A DNA stretch of 64,000 bases. Origin: Cymbidium sinense. Taxonomy: Eukaryota; Streptophyta; Magnoliopsida; Asparagales; Orchidaceae. The DNA lies in assembly GCA_021442155.1 (NCBI GenBank), contig CM038229.1, positions 72,312,443 through 72,376,442 on the forward strand, read 5' to 3'. Under the pieces are notes generated by a model, which was given only the letters and a program-made list of their open reading frames with translations, ran no database searches and was not told the origin of the DNA. Below are positions 49,166 through 61,060 of this stretch, piece by piece. Each line of letters opens with the position of its first letter. Within the stretch, counting starts at the first letter, position 1. The translations under genes were made by a program, and so were the position numbers.

Positions 49166-51223
49166 TAAGGTCATTCCAAGTGAAAATCTAAGTACCCAAC
49201 ATCGATTGTTAGTTTTAGATTTTAAGATGAAAGGTTGTGAGAGAAAAAATAAACTAAATTATTGTCCTAGAATTTGATGGGATCACGTAAAGAACACAGA
49301 TAAAAATATTTTTAAGAACAAGCTACAAGAGATTAGAGTTTGGGATGTTCATGAGAAAGCTAACATTATGTGGGAAAAAATAGCAAGTGAAATTAAGCAA
49401 GTTGCTAAAGATGTGCTTGGAGAATCAAAAGAAAAAGCTTCCTTTAATAAGAATAGTTGGTGGTGGAGTCAGAGTGTGCAAGAAAAGATAAAAAATAAGA
49501 AGTATTGTTATAAAACTTAGTTTAGATGTAAAAACTCAGAGAATTGGGAAAGATATAAAGTGGCCTGTAGAGATTCTAAGAAAGTTGTATATGATGCAAA
49601 AAAATTTAGCTTTTAGTGATTTATACAATAGATTAGATCCAAAGAAGGTGAAATATGTACGTATAAGTTAGCCAACCAAAGAGATAAGAGAAGTAAAGAC
49701 ATAGTTCAAGTGAGGTGTATTAAGGATGAAAATAATAAAATGCTTTTTTAGAAAATGATATTGAAAATAGGTGGATGAGGTATTTTGATAAACTTTTCAA
49801 TGAAGGATCACAATGCATTGATTTTAGCAACCTTAATACCCTAAAAAAAATAGAGAATTTCATTTTATCATCATTAAAGAAAATGAAATGTGGAAAGCAG
49901 ATGGATAATATTCCAATAGAAGTGTGGAAATGTTTAGAGATCATGGAATTTATTGGCTTACAAATCTTTTTAATGTCATTTTAAAGACTAAAAAGATGTC
50001 AGATGAGTGGAGAAAGAGTTTGTTGGTTCCTATATTTAATAATAAAGGTGATGCACAAGAGTGTGTAAATTATAGAGGAACTAAATTAAAGTGCCATACA
50101 TTAAAATTATTGGAGAGAGTAATTGAGCATAGGTCACGATGTGATACAAAAGTTTCTCACAATCATTTTAGTTTCATGCCAGGTAGATCTACTATGGATG
50201 CTATACATTTATTAACGGGTTTGATGGAGAAGCATAGAGAAAGTAAAGAGGATCTACATATGTTAGAGAAAGCTTATGATAAAGTTTCAAGAGATGTTCT
50301 TTGGAGAGTTCTAGAATAGAAAGGAGTTAATATTGGTTATTCAAGTCATTATGTAAGGTGTATTGAGATTTACATCAAGGATCAGCTTTAAGCCCTTATC
50401 TTTTTTTACTTTAGTTATGGATGTTCTTACTTAGCATTTACAAGAAGATGTTCCTTAGTGTGTGCTTTTTGCTAATGACAATCTTTTTGTTGATAAGACT
50501 AGAGAGGGAGTCCAACAGAAATTTCAATTATGGAGGTCAACTCTAGAGTCTAAAGGTTTTCATTTAAGTAGATCTAAAATTGAATATATGGAGTGTAATT
50601 TTAGTTGTAGAAGCTCTAGTGATAGTGTTGTGACATTAGGCAAATAAGTCATTAATAAGAGTGAGCATTTCAGATATTTAGGCTCTATTGTTCAAAATGA
50701 TGGTGAAATAGATGGAGATGTTATTAGTAGAATTCAAGTTGGATGGTTGAAGTGGAGGAATGCATCTGGCCTATTATATGATAGAAAAGTTCCACTTAAA
50801 CTTAAGGGACAATTTTATAAGATGGTGGTAAGACCTGCAATGACTTATGGTGCAAAATGTTGGCCAAAAAAAGAGAAGCATAAGACTAAGTTAAGTGTTA
50901 TAGAGATGAGGATGCTTAGATGGATGTGTGGCTTTACTCTTAGATATAGTATGCAAAATGAGTATATTTAGGAAAAAGTTGGAGTAGCTCAAGTGGTAGA
51001 TAAGAATAGGGAGAGTCGCCTTAGATGGTTTGGCCACATAAAGCGTCGGCCGTCCGATGACCCGATAAGGAGAGTAGATGCATTAGATTTGCCTTATGTT
51101 AAGAAATGTAGAGGTAGACCTAAAAACACTTGGTTAAGATGTATAAAAAATGATCTTAGTATACTTGATTTAAATGAGAATTTGACACATAATAGGACAC
51201 AATGGAGAAGGATACATAAATAA
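49166..51223 (+). pseudogene. Dead RTE-type LINE ORF: endonuclease end, reverse transcriptase, C-terminal domain
   Basis: Conceptual translation gives, in order: the last endonuclease block (KVIPSENLSTQHRLLVLDF), a linker ending with NWERYKVACRDSKK, RT blocks including [14 protein letters not shown] and [14 protein letters not shown] (50270-50320), the catalytic loop LFANDNLFVD (50464-50495), WRSTLESKGFHLSRSK, a palm/thumb region with RPAMTYGAKCW and MRMLRWMCG, and the C-terminal RESRLRWFGHIKRRP...GRPKNTW block ending at a TAA near 51223. The catalytic FADD has become FAND. Several stops (for example near 49290, 49520 and 50319), a deletion before LEKAYDK and frameshifts make it inactive. In an intact element this protein nicks target DNA and reverse-transcribes the element RNA. 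Confidence 0.9.
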
Positions 51224-51239
51224 CCAAGTGGGATTAAAT

Positions 51240-51260
51240 TTGTTGTTGTTGTTGTTGTTG
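51240..51260 (+). repeat. (TTG)n tail of the RTE LINE
   Basis: Seven TTG units immediately downstream of the LINE stop codon, followed by CTGCTA and the right flank. Confidence 0.9.
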
Positions 51261-51266
51261 CTGCTA

Positions 51267-51273
51267 TATAAAG
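51267..51273. repeat. Probable target-site duplication of the RTE LINE, right copy
   Basis: TATAAAG, one mismatch from TGTAAAG at 49155-49161. LTR sequence resumes with GTTTGTTTAATTTTC as in the empty site. Confidence 0.5.
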
Positions 51274-53279
51274 GTTTGTTTAATTTTCAATTTGGTTTCA
51301 TATTTGTTTAGATTAATGATGTAATTAATGACTTAGCAATTTAAGTTTAATTCAGACTTTGATCAGTATTTAATTGCATGTTGATTGATTAAACTTAAGT
51401 TTAATGTGATTAATTTGATTAACTTAATTAAGTTTAATGTGATTAATTTGATTAACTTAATTAGTTTGTTTAAGAGGTTTGATCAATTGTTAAATTAAAT
51501 AAAGATTTATTTAATTTTTTTAATTTGATTTCATATTTATTTAGGTTAATGATATAATTAGTGAGTTAATAATTTAAGTTTAAATTAAGATTTAATTAGT
51601 ATTTAATTGGATTTATGTTTAATTAAGCTTAGGTTTAATATGATTAACTTAATTAGCTTAATTAGTTTATTTAATAGGTGTGATTATTAGTGGATTAATT
51701 AAGTTTATGATTTGGATTAATTTTAATGTGTTTTATAAAATTAATTTAATTTATTAAGATGATGGATTAATTTATTAAGTTTACATGAATTTGATGTTTG
51801 ATTAATTAAGTTTTATTAAGGGTCAATTAAAATTATTAGATTAATTAAGAGTTTGTTTAATTAGAGATTAATGAATTTATGATTTAGGTTTAATTTAGGT
51901 TTTGATTAGTGTTTAATTGCATCCTAATTATGATTGATTAAGTTTTAGGTTTAATTTGCTTAGTTTGCTTAACTTAATTAGTTTACTTGAGGGGTGTGAT
52001 TATAATATTTAATTAGGGGTTTGATTTAAGCTTAATTTTAGAGTTAGCTTTAATGTAACTTATTTAAATTAATTTAATTAATTAAGGTGATGGATTAATT
52101 TATTAAGTTTGCATTAATGAGATGTTTGACTAATTAAGTTTGATTAAGGGTAATTAAATTTTTAAATCATTAGATAATTAAGGGTTTGTTTAATTAGAGA
52201 TTAATGACTTAATTTTCCACATGTGAGTGATTTGGTTTAGTTAAGTATTTTCTTTAAGTTTGATTTGATGAAAGGATTATTGCTATTACCATCATTGTTA
52301 TTAAGTGAATTAATTGTTTATTTCATTTCAATTAAGTTTGATTATTTATGATTAGAGTTTTATTTGATTTGATTTGTTTGTTATGATTGTTTGATTTCAT
52401 TAACATGTTTGATTTAGTTATTAGGTTGAAATATTTATTAGTTAATTAATTATCTTATTCCAAATGGATGTGATTTAATCATATGTTCATTAAGTTTACT
52501 TTAATTTTATTTGGTTTAATTCAATTAGCATCAAATGATTAAAGTTTCCTAAATTTGTTGGATTTTGGGTTTGATTTAAGATTTAATCTTTTAATTGAGT
52601 TTTATTAACCTAAATAAATTTAATCATATTTAATTTAATCTCCTTTACATATGATATTTTTCTGATTTGAGGTTTGATTAATGTTTACTTAAGTGCTATT
52701 TCATTTTTGATTTTGATTTAATATTTAAATTATTTTTAGATTATATTTTAATTAACTCCTTAATTGATTAAACTCCAATCTTTAGTGTTTATTTGGGGTT
52801 CATTAAGATTCAGAAGATCACATTATTTTCTTAAGAGTCCTAGATGTCAATTGAAGTGATTTAAGCCATTTTGAAGATTTTTGTAAGTTTCTGATATTTT
52901 TTTATTTAATTTATTTTATTAAAATAGATAATTTGAACTTCAAAATTTAATTTCTCCTAATCCAGAAGTCCTTTAATTTCAAATTTTTATAATAGGTGTG
53001 TTTTAACTTTAATTTCAATCTCTGAAAATTTCAACTTAATCTGACTTATATTTTTGGTTTAATTAATGGAATATAATTTCACTAAAACTCAAATTAAGCT
53101 CACAATATGCAAGAAAATTTGGGGATTTTGGGTTTGTTAGATTCCTCTCGGAAAGGTGAATCCAACGAGCCCTTATTTATAATTTTTGTTTAAATATTTT
53201 ATTTTCTATGAATTTTTGAAATTTAAGGTGATTCAAATTATTATTATTATTATTATATATATTTTTTATGAAGAAGGAA

Positions 53280-53480
53280 ATACGCGCGTTTTGGGCGGGA
53301 AGAGATAGCGACCCGCGCCTCGCTCGGGATCGTCCGATCACAAATCAGATGATCTAGATCGGATCGCGCGATCTAGAGGCCAAGATCGTGACCGTGATCG
53401 AGCCATCGATCGTCGCGTCTTGCATGTCGAATGAATGGTCGCATCACATGATTTGAAGGCCCGGATCGCGCTATCCACGT
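53280..53480. other. GATC/CG-rich patch in 5' LTR of epsilon
   Basis: Counterpart of 34930-35130, with the same GATCGCG-rich wording but many substitutions between the two copies. Confidence 0.65.
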
Positions 53481-53764
53481 GCAATCCGAGCCATCCGATC
53501 CTGCGAACCGTGGGGTCGGATGGTGGCTATGAGCCGCCGTGGTGAATAGTGTTTCAGGGATATTTTTGGGAAAAAAAAGAGAGTTTCTAAGCCAAAACTT
53601 GTCCAAATGGACTCATTTTTGCACTGATTCGTACCAAAAAAATTCTATTTCCTAATTGGGATGATTTAAAGTAAAAAATATTGGATTATCTAAGGGAAAA
53701 TCCTAAAATCGTGAGAAATTTAATACAGAATATGCGAAATCCTAAGGTCGGCTATGGTTTGATG

Positions 53765-53780
53765 AAATTTACCTCATCGG
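53765..53780 (-). promoter_or_regulatory. Conserved splice-donor-like site, 5' LTR of epsilon
   Basis: The minus strand reads CCCCGATGAG|GTAAATTTC with the boundary at 53773|53772, 273 bp downstream of TATAAAA at 54045-54051. In the 5' LTR this is the copy that would be used for the element's own transcript. Confidence 0.42.
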
Positions 53781-54044
53781 GGATGATTTTTAGTGGCGGT
53801 GAAGACTCGAATGAGCTCCTAAGTATGTGAGAAAGCTTTGGAGTGATCTTTATCCCTTGCCTCTCTTCAGAACGTCGCCTTCTCTGATATTTACCATCAC
53901 CTTGTCGGAAGAGCAATTTATTTGTGTTTTTGAGCTCAAAATAACTCAAAGAAGTGGGGGATGAGTTCCTTTTTTTTACTTTGGGGAGCTTTTGAGGGCT
54001 GAATGATGGTGGGAGCAAGAGATCTCAAGCCTCATCTCCCCTCC

Positions 54045-54051
54045 TTTTATA
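54045..54051 (-). promoter_or_regulatory. TATA box TATAAAA in 5' LTR of epsilon
   Basis: The minus strand reads ACCGTTATAAAAGGAGGGG, about 1.70 kb from the sense LTR start and just downstream of the TTGACC-rich block. It is conserved with the 3' LTR. Transcription would begin some 30 bp downstream. Confidence 0.5.
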
Positions 54052-54369
54052 ACGGTCAAAAAGTCAATATTTTTTGAATTTTTTAGCTTCAAATTGATTG
54101 TCATCTTGTTGGGGTGGTTGGGATGGATGCTAGATTGATTGAGGACTTTGGATTTTTGCTCCAAAGTCCTCTTTTGCTATCATATGATCAGATTTATTCA
54201 ATGCAAATGTTGGGGATGAGCTAAGTGCATGTGATGGGAGGAATTAAATGAGGTTGGGTGGAATCCTATGTGGGGGAGGATTCATGAGGGGTTTAAATGG
54301 GTTGGGTTTATTTTGGGCTGCTTCCAAAAGGGTTTGGGTCAAGTTTGATCACCCCCAATGTGTTTTGGC

Positions 54370-54930
54370 TTAGTTTCAAGGGATTTGGCCCAAATTGGGT
54401 CATATGGGTCATTTTGGGTCAAATTGACCCATTTGACCAAAATTGGCTAAATTAGCTTAGGACATGGGTTGATTCATGTTTAATTGGCTAATTGAAGATG
54501 AATGTGGTCTTTGATTTGAATTAATTTGGATTTAATTTTGATTTAGTCTAAATTGACCATTTAGGCCAATTTGGGCTAGGTTGGGTCAAGTTGACCAATT
54601 GGGCTCGATTGATCAATTTAAGTTTAATTATGGCTTTGGTCAAGTTCAATAATCAATTTGAAATGAACTTGAACCATTGGTTGCAATAAATTTGGGTTAG
54701 ATCATGATTTGACTCGATTTGGTCCTTTAGGCCAATTTGGGTCATTTAGATCAAATGGCCAATTGGGCTTGGTTTGGCCTAACTGATTGTAATTAATCAT
54801 CCTAGGGTGATCAACAATCATGGTGGAAGATTTTGGTGAGCTTGGTTCAATCCTATTTGGGTTAGATTATAAGTTGGCTCAAATGGGTCCTTCAGGTCAC
54901 TTTGGGTCATGTGGACCTAAGTGGGTCAAT
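54370..54930. repeat. TTGACC/GGTCAA-rich U3 block, 5' LTR of epsilon
   Basis: W-box-type hexamers in the phrases GGGTCAAATTGACCCATTTG and GGGTCAAGTTGACCAATTGG, upstream of the TATA box in the sense direction. Confidence 0.55.
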
Positions 54931-55747
54931 TGGTTTAGTTTTGATTTAATTTGAATTTAGTTGAACTTATATATTACCCCTAGATTGGAATATAAATTCA
55001 ACAGTAATCAATTTGGAGTCTAAGGGATTTTGGCTCATTTAAAATTTTCAAGTCAAAAGGGTTAAGTTGGGTTTGACTTGGGTTGGTTTCGATTTGATTT
55101 GATGATTGTAGGTTTCATTTATATTTGGGTAGATAATTGAATGAATGATTGATTGAAGAGAAAATTCATTAGTTTTGACTTGATCTGGATAGAATTTGGC
55201 TATGTCTGAAGAATTGGCTTAAAGGGTTTAGATTGTGTTTGGATTTGATTTTCAATATAGTTTTGGTCATTTGAATTTGGATTTCATTTATACTTGTGAA
55301 TATAAATGAAAGAATAATTGATTCATAAAGAGATCAATTGAGTTTGATTTGATTTAAGGGGAGTTTTGGCTAAGCTTATGAATGTGGTTCATATGGCTTA
55401 GGAAGGGGTTTTAGGATTTGAATTTGATTTTGGGTTTCAATCATTTGGAGTCAAATTTTGATGTTATATTTGGAATTTGAATTTGAATTTTTGATTTAGT
55501 TTAAGAATTGAGTTTGGGTTTGATTTGAGAAAGTGTATCTAGATTGGGTTTAGGCTATGGGATAAGTAATTTCCTTAAACCCTAAAGCATAGCCTAGTCT
55601 TATGATTAACACTTCTAACTCTCTAGGCTTAGGTTTGGTGTTCACCTAATCACTAGAAGTGTTATGACTAAGGAGTTCTTAGTGTCTAGAAGAGTCCTAA
55701 GTCTAAGAAGAGGAGATTAAGTGCTCACTCCAAAAGTGAGATCAATA

Positions 55748-55752
55748 GTGGT
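55748..55752. repeat. Target-site duplication of epsilon, right copy (GTGGT)
   Basis: Exact repeat of 29668-29672, directly after the LTR end ATCAATA. Confidence 0.9.
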
Positions 55753-58700
55753 TGCATATCATATTGGATCATTATTAGTTGGTTAATTAACTTAAAGTGA
55801 TATAGGTAACAGTTAATTAATCCACTTAATTCATACCCTAACCTAATTAAATCATAGAACCAGCTTAATTATTTCTTCCTTGAATCAAAATTAACTCACA
55901 CATGGAGAATGAGATTAAGACTAGCAATCCTCTTTCACTTTTCAAAACCAAGCTCAACCCAAAAATGAAATGACATTAAAGAAACTTTGGTTTATTTTAA
56001 ATAGCCTTATTTAATATGATTGTCCTTAGGACTTAGTTGGATTTGAATGAAATCACATGCTTGTGTTGTTTTATTTCTTTCTACCCATGTTAAAAGTTGC
56101 TTGCCATATGTAATCATGCATTCATTTCTTTTGAAATTAACTAAATGAATTAATTTCTTTTATGTTTAATTGCATGTGTTGCTTTAAATAAAATAGGTGT
56201 GGCTATTATTACTATTAAATCAAAAAATATTTTCAAAAAAACCTAGAAATCAATTATATTGGATGGAGTGATGTTAATCACAAGTATCTATAAGTATGCA
56301 TGTGAAAATAATATAAGATATGCAATATGAAGTTCTTTTTCCTCATCCTACATGGATTCACATAGGATTTACAAATGTGTAATTCATTTGAAAAGAATAC
56401 AATATTTGCCTAAATCTACTCCTATGCATCTACATGTTAAGACTCAGGAAGAATTTCACATCATATATCTAAATCATATAATCAAATCAAATATAACTAC
56501 TTCCATGACTTCTTATGCTTGTGGTCCTTTTTGTATATTCATATGTATCTGAGAAAAGTGGTATATTAGTCTAGACACTCAGGGGCTACGAGGCTTTAAG
56601 TAGCCCTAAGTAGATCTTATACCTTATGCCCCCAGTGTAGAACAATGACACCGTAGTCACTTAAAACTCTTATAAATATGTATGTGTGATGTGATCAATG
56701 AATAAGAATCATAATCAAAAAAATAAAATATAACTTTTGCATGGTTTTCCCTATCCTTATTGTTGCTTATACATCTACATGTATCTAAGAAAAGTGACAT
56801 ATTAGTCTGGACACCCTGGACCTACAAGGCTACGATGATTTAATTATCCCAAAGTAGGTCTTGTACCTTACACTCCTGGTATAGAACAATGGTGATGTAC
56901 TCACTTAAAACTTCTATACTTGGGAATATGTAATTAGATAATGGATGAAAAATCCCTCTTTTCTATGAAAAAGAAGACATGCATTCATAATTCAATCAAA
57001 ATTAAATATTTAAATTCCAAACATATTTCTTTGTAATCAACATTTAAGTGTACTAAGATTTACATTGCATGTATATGTGTGCTTAGGATTTAATCATATG
57101 CATGATATATATGATGAAAAGAAATGAATGAACATGTGTTATGTGATAGTAATTCATTCTAATTAATTTTATGATATCTTTCTTATTGAATAGGTTCATT
57201 TAGAGTGAACCTAAATTTAGGATTGATTAAAAAATATAATAATCCATTCACTATAGGAAATTGATTAATTTGCTTGCTTTAGAAATGACTTAAGGTAGAG
57301 ATGGAAGAGAGATTCCCTCTCTTTCTTCTCTTTATAACACTTAGTTGTTAAGTGTAAGCAATATAAAACAAAAGGAAAATATTAAGTAAAATCTTCAAAT
57401 CAATTAAATCACTTAAAGTGAAATCAACCCCTTTATAAATTAAATCCCTCATACTTAGCAAACTACAACTCTAAAGCCCAGTTAGGACATACCACACAAG
57501 CTTTAATGCACACACATTACACTAGGTCACCACTTCTAGCTTTATGTTAGGGCAATGTATGGTTTGATGTATGCTTATTTTGTGATATATTATTATAGAC
57601 TACATGTTAGGGTATATGTGTGTAGTATGGATATTAGGTCGATACTAGCCTAATTATGCTTTCTGCAGGGGGTTGTGCTTAAGGGGTCGTTCAATAAAAA
57701 TATAAATGCTTTTTGTTGTGCAGGTTGCTTAGCCCTAAGCATAACCCAAGTTAGGACAGGTGGGCTTGGTTACCCATGTATGGGATGCTAAGTCCAAATT
57801 ATTCATATACCTTCTTGGTTGTATGGTGTGTTTAGCTTAAAAATTGTTTTGTAGGTGTAGCTAGATTTACTTTCCTTCTTTTAATATAATTTTGCATTAG
57901 GATTATGATGAGTGTTATGGGGGATTAGGATGAGCATTGGTTATAAGACCAAGTCTTATGTACCATGTGATGCCTTTGGAGCAAGCACATTCAAATCAAG
58001 CCAAAAGGAGGTAAGAAAGGGAGAAAATAAACTAAAAAAATGAAGAGATGAAAGAGATGAAGAATAAAGAATGAAGAATAAAGACCCCCCATAACATTTG
58101 TCATTGGTAATTATTCTTTTGTAGTCCGGGCTGTATAAGGGTAGGGTTTGGCTACCCACACTTCTTTTCGAGTTATACAGCAGTACCCAACCACATCGGT
58201 CTTTTATTCTCTTGCGATAGCTTTATAGAATTATTTTATGTTTTTCTTAGCTTGTGTATTAGAAAAAGCATGCCTTTTCATAGTTTGTTTATGATTGGTG
58301 ATTGTTGTATGGCCTGGATGTGATTAAGCTCTTTGGATGAAAATTAAATTTTCTATCTCACTAATAAACTCATAACTAAACTTTTAAAATAACTCATAAC
58401 CTCACATAAAGCTTAGGTATTAAATTAAGATAATAAAATAATTAGCAACCCTTAGCTAGATGTTGTATGCTTAACAGCATGTATATCATCTTATTTCCCT
58501 CATGATTAAAGAGGGCTTCCATCTGTGCCAGATAGAATGGGCTTAACCATTGAGAGCCTATGATGGAAGAACACCTCTTTCTCTTTTGATTTGGCCTATA
58601 ACCAACTTCTCATGCATTTAGGCATATAAAATCCTATAGCCTATGTCAAAATAAAAAGTCCCAAATTGAATGAAATTTGATAAAAATTTGCATTAGATTT

Positions 58701-59245
58701 AAGTCATTATTGATACCCCTCATGCTCTAGTCTCTTAGGGTGTAGGTTTAAGGACTTAGTTTCTTTTCTAAATAATAATAACATAACCATCTTGCAAAAG
58801 CATAAGACTTGCCTACATGGATTAAAGTGTAGGAGGAGTTAGCTGGCTACCACTCCAGGCTGTAATAAGTCCAGCAGTAGGGTGGTTTATCCTCTCTTAT
58901 GAAGGTAAACTGTATACTAACTTTTGCCTTAGATTTAGGTCTTGCTTTTGCACTCGCCAAAGCTCCCTAGATTTAGGATCCAAGGTTATTGTTTCCCTTT
59001 GGGGCTATAAGCATAAATCCTCACCTCTTAGGCATTTTCACAACCTTATATTTTGGAATTATAAGTCCAAGATTTTTAATAAAATTTCAACTCAAATAAA
59101 TAAATTCGCTCAATTTCAAAAATATAAAGCCCAAACATAGGATAGATTAGAGTGCTCACTAGGCTTTCTAGTATCTCCCTACTCATCTCCTCTAGTTTTG
59201 ATAATAACTCTTCCCTCTAGATCTATCCCACTTTATTTTCTAAAA
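55753..59245 (+). mobile_element. Gamma LTR, 3' segment, truncated
   Basis: Gamma resumes with TGCATATCAT and aligns with beta 14833-18089 in order. It keeps the TATAAGG block (58134-58140). Homology ends near 59245, about 400 bp before the expected LTR end, so the CACCACA terminus and the primer-binding site are missing. Hairpin-leader sequence follows within about 60 bp, which points to a deletion across the LTR/leader junction. Frames such as 56352-56552 are chance frames in LTR sequence. Confidence 0.82.
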
Positions 59246-59299
59246 TATAACATACAAGGTTAATCTAGCTTGGTGATGCAAAGTTAATCTAAAATTTAA

Positions 59300-61060
59300 G
59301 AAAATAAATTCTTTCACTTCCAAAAGCACTTTTTTTGAAAATAGTCACCTTCATGCAACATACTCAAATTTGTTGAGTGAAAATCCTATTTTCAAAGCAT
59401 AACATAAAATTGAAACTCCACTCAACATATTTCACATATGCTAGAATGGAAGTTTCTCTCTTTTCAAAATCAAAGAAATCACATACATGGCATCAAAACA
59501 TATCATTGAAATCTATTTAACATACTTATGATTTGTTAAATGAATTTCATCTCCATTTTGGAATTTATTTAACATGCCACATTTGTCAAATAAAGAATTC
59601 CCCTCTCTTTCCAAAAAGAAGGAGTTTACATCAAATACACTCAATTACTACTTAACATGTCAAAGTTTGTAAGTGAGAATCTCATTTTCATATGCATTTG
59701 ATTCCAACTTAACATGTCAAGGTTCTTAAGTGAGAATCTTATTTTCATGTCACATTTTATTCCCACTTAACATATCAGAATTGTTAAGTGAGAATCTTAT
59801 TTTCATGTCATATTTGATAACACATAACATATCAAAGTTTTTTAAGTGAGAATCTCACTTTCATATACATTTGATTCCCACTTAACATATTAAAATTCTT
59901 AAGAGAGAATCTCATTTCCATGACACATTTGACTTTCACTTTACATGTCAAACTTGCTAACTAGGAGTCTTGTTTTCATAGATCATATTTGATTCCACTT
60001 AACACATCAAATTTGTTAAGTGAGAATCTCTTTATCATTACATATTTGACTCCCCACTTAACACACCAAATTTGTTAAGTGAGTGCCTCATTTTTCATGT
60101 CACATTTGGCCTCCACTTAACATATCTAATTTGTTAAGTGTGGGCCCCATTTTCAAAACATAAATCATATTGTATTTGAACTTTCACTTAACATACCAAA
60201 TTTGTTAAGTGCGAGTCCCATTTTCAAAACATAAATCCATCACATTTGGATTTTTACTTAACATACCAAATTTGTTAAGTGGAAGTCCCATTTTCAAAAC
60301 ATATATCAATCACATTTGGACTTTCACTTAACATACCAAATTTGTTAAGTGAGAGTCCCATTTTCAAAGAAAATCAAAACATCCATCATATCACATTTAG
60401 ACTTTCACTTAACATACCAAATTTGTTAAGTGAGAGTCCCATTTTCAAAGAAAATCAAAGCACCCATCAGTCACATTTGGGTTTTCACTTAACATACCAA
60501 ATTTGTTAAGTGAGAGTCCCATTTTTGAAGAAAAGCAAAACATATATCATCAAATTTGGGCTTTCACTTAACATACCAAATTTATTAAGTGAGAGTCTCA
60601 TTTAAATAGAAAAGCAAAACATATATCAATCACATTTGGCTTTCATTTAACATACCAAATTTGTTAAGTGAAAGTCTCATTTTCAAACATAAATCAAACA
60701 CATGTGGCTTCTACTTAACATATCAAATTTGTTAAGTAAGAAGCCCCATTTTCAAATCAACATTTCACACATCACAACCAAAGACATTCTACAAAAAATT
60801 TTAAACACACAATCACAATCTTTTCTTAGCATACTCAAATTTGCTAAGTAGAGGTCCTTTCAAATCATCAATATTTTCAAACAAGATACAGGAAATAAAA
60901 ATATCTCTAAGAAAATCTCTCCTCAAATTTCTGAACCCCACCCAACCTACCTAAATTGGTTGAGTATGGGTTCCGAAATCGAAATCAAATGGCAAACACT
61001 CTCCTCCATTTCAAAATCTCTCCACTGAACCCCACTTAACATATTTGAATTGTTAAGTGT
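59300..61060 (+). repeat. Hairpin array in the 5' leader of gamma (about 24 units)
   Basis: About 24 units spaced roughly 55-80 bp, better preserved than in alpha. The clearest unit has arms 60318-60333 and 60343-60358 around the loop TACCAAATT: 16 consecutive pairs, one of them G-T (G-U in RNA). Neighbouring units at about 60185, 60254, 60403, 60484, 60564 and 60646 keep the core CACTTAACA / TGTTAAGTG while the outer arm and spacer vary. Spacers read CCATTTTCAAAR and CACATTTGG. The array lies between the truncated LTR and the gag remnant, the same place as in alpha, and reads in the same sense direction. The 76-codon frame at 60279 runs through the repeats and is not a gene. Confidence 0.9.

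Larger units (their letters stand above)
49162..51266 (+). mobile_element. 5'-truncated RTE-type LINE inserted in the 5' LTR of epsilon
   Basis: A 2.1-kb insertion absent from the homologous site in the 3' LTR. It begins near the end of the endonuclease domain and ends in a (TTG)n tail instead of poly-A, as is typical of plant RTE elements. Near-identical flanks suggest a 7-bp duplication. The insertion came after epsilon, making it the youngest event in the nest that I can order. It is in sense orientation with the plus strand, opposite to epsilon. Confidence 0.9.
29673..55747 (-). mobile_element. Complete Tat/Ogre-type LTR retrotransposon epsilon, 26 kb, nested in gamma
   Basis: Two homologous LTRs in the same orientation (29673-37325 and 46230-55747) enclose an 8.9-kb internal region, and the whole is bounded by the duplication GTGGT. 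Orientation is set by the RT remnant on the minus strand and by the position of the leader next to 46229. The 5' LTR carries a 2.1-kb RTE insertion; without it the two LTRs are 7.4 and 7.65 kb. In the first 125 aligned bases from 29691 and 46248 I count about seven substitutions and one small indel, so the insertion is not recent. The internal region has degenerate leader, RT and RNase H traces and long tandem repeats, but no recognisable gag or integrase. It is dead and would need proteins from relatives. No clear polypurine tract is seen beside the 3' LTR. Confidence 0.88.
46230..55747 (-). mobile_element. 5' LTR of epsilon, 9518 bp including an RTE LINE insertion
   Basis: The plus strand starts TGTGGTGTTTATT and ends GATCAATA, so in the sense direction it begins TATTGATC, with TG changed to TA as in gamma. 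It aligns with 29673-37325 throughout, apart from the LINE (~49162-51266), the single copy of the 258-bp segment that is duplicated in the 3' LTR, and small indels. It carries TATAAAA (54045-54051), a donor-like site (53773|53772), the GATC-rich patch (53280-53480), a TTGACC-rich block (54370-54930) and the TATAAGG block (47712-47718, complement). Open frames inside it outside the LINE are chance frames. Confidence 0.88.
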
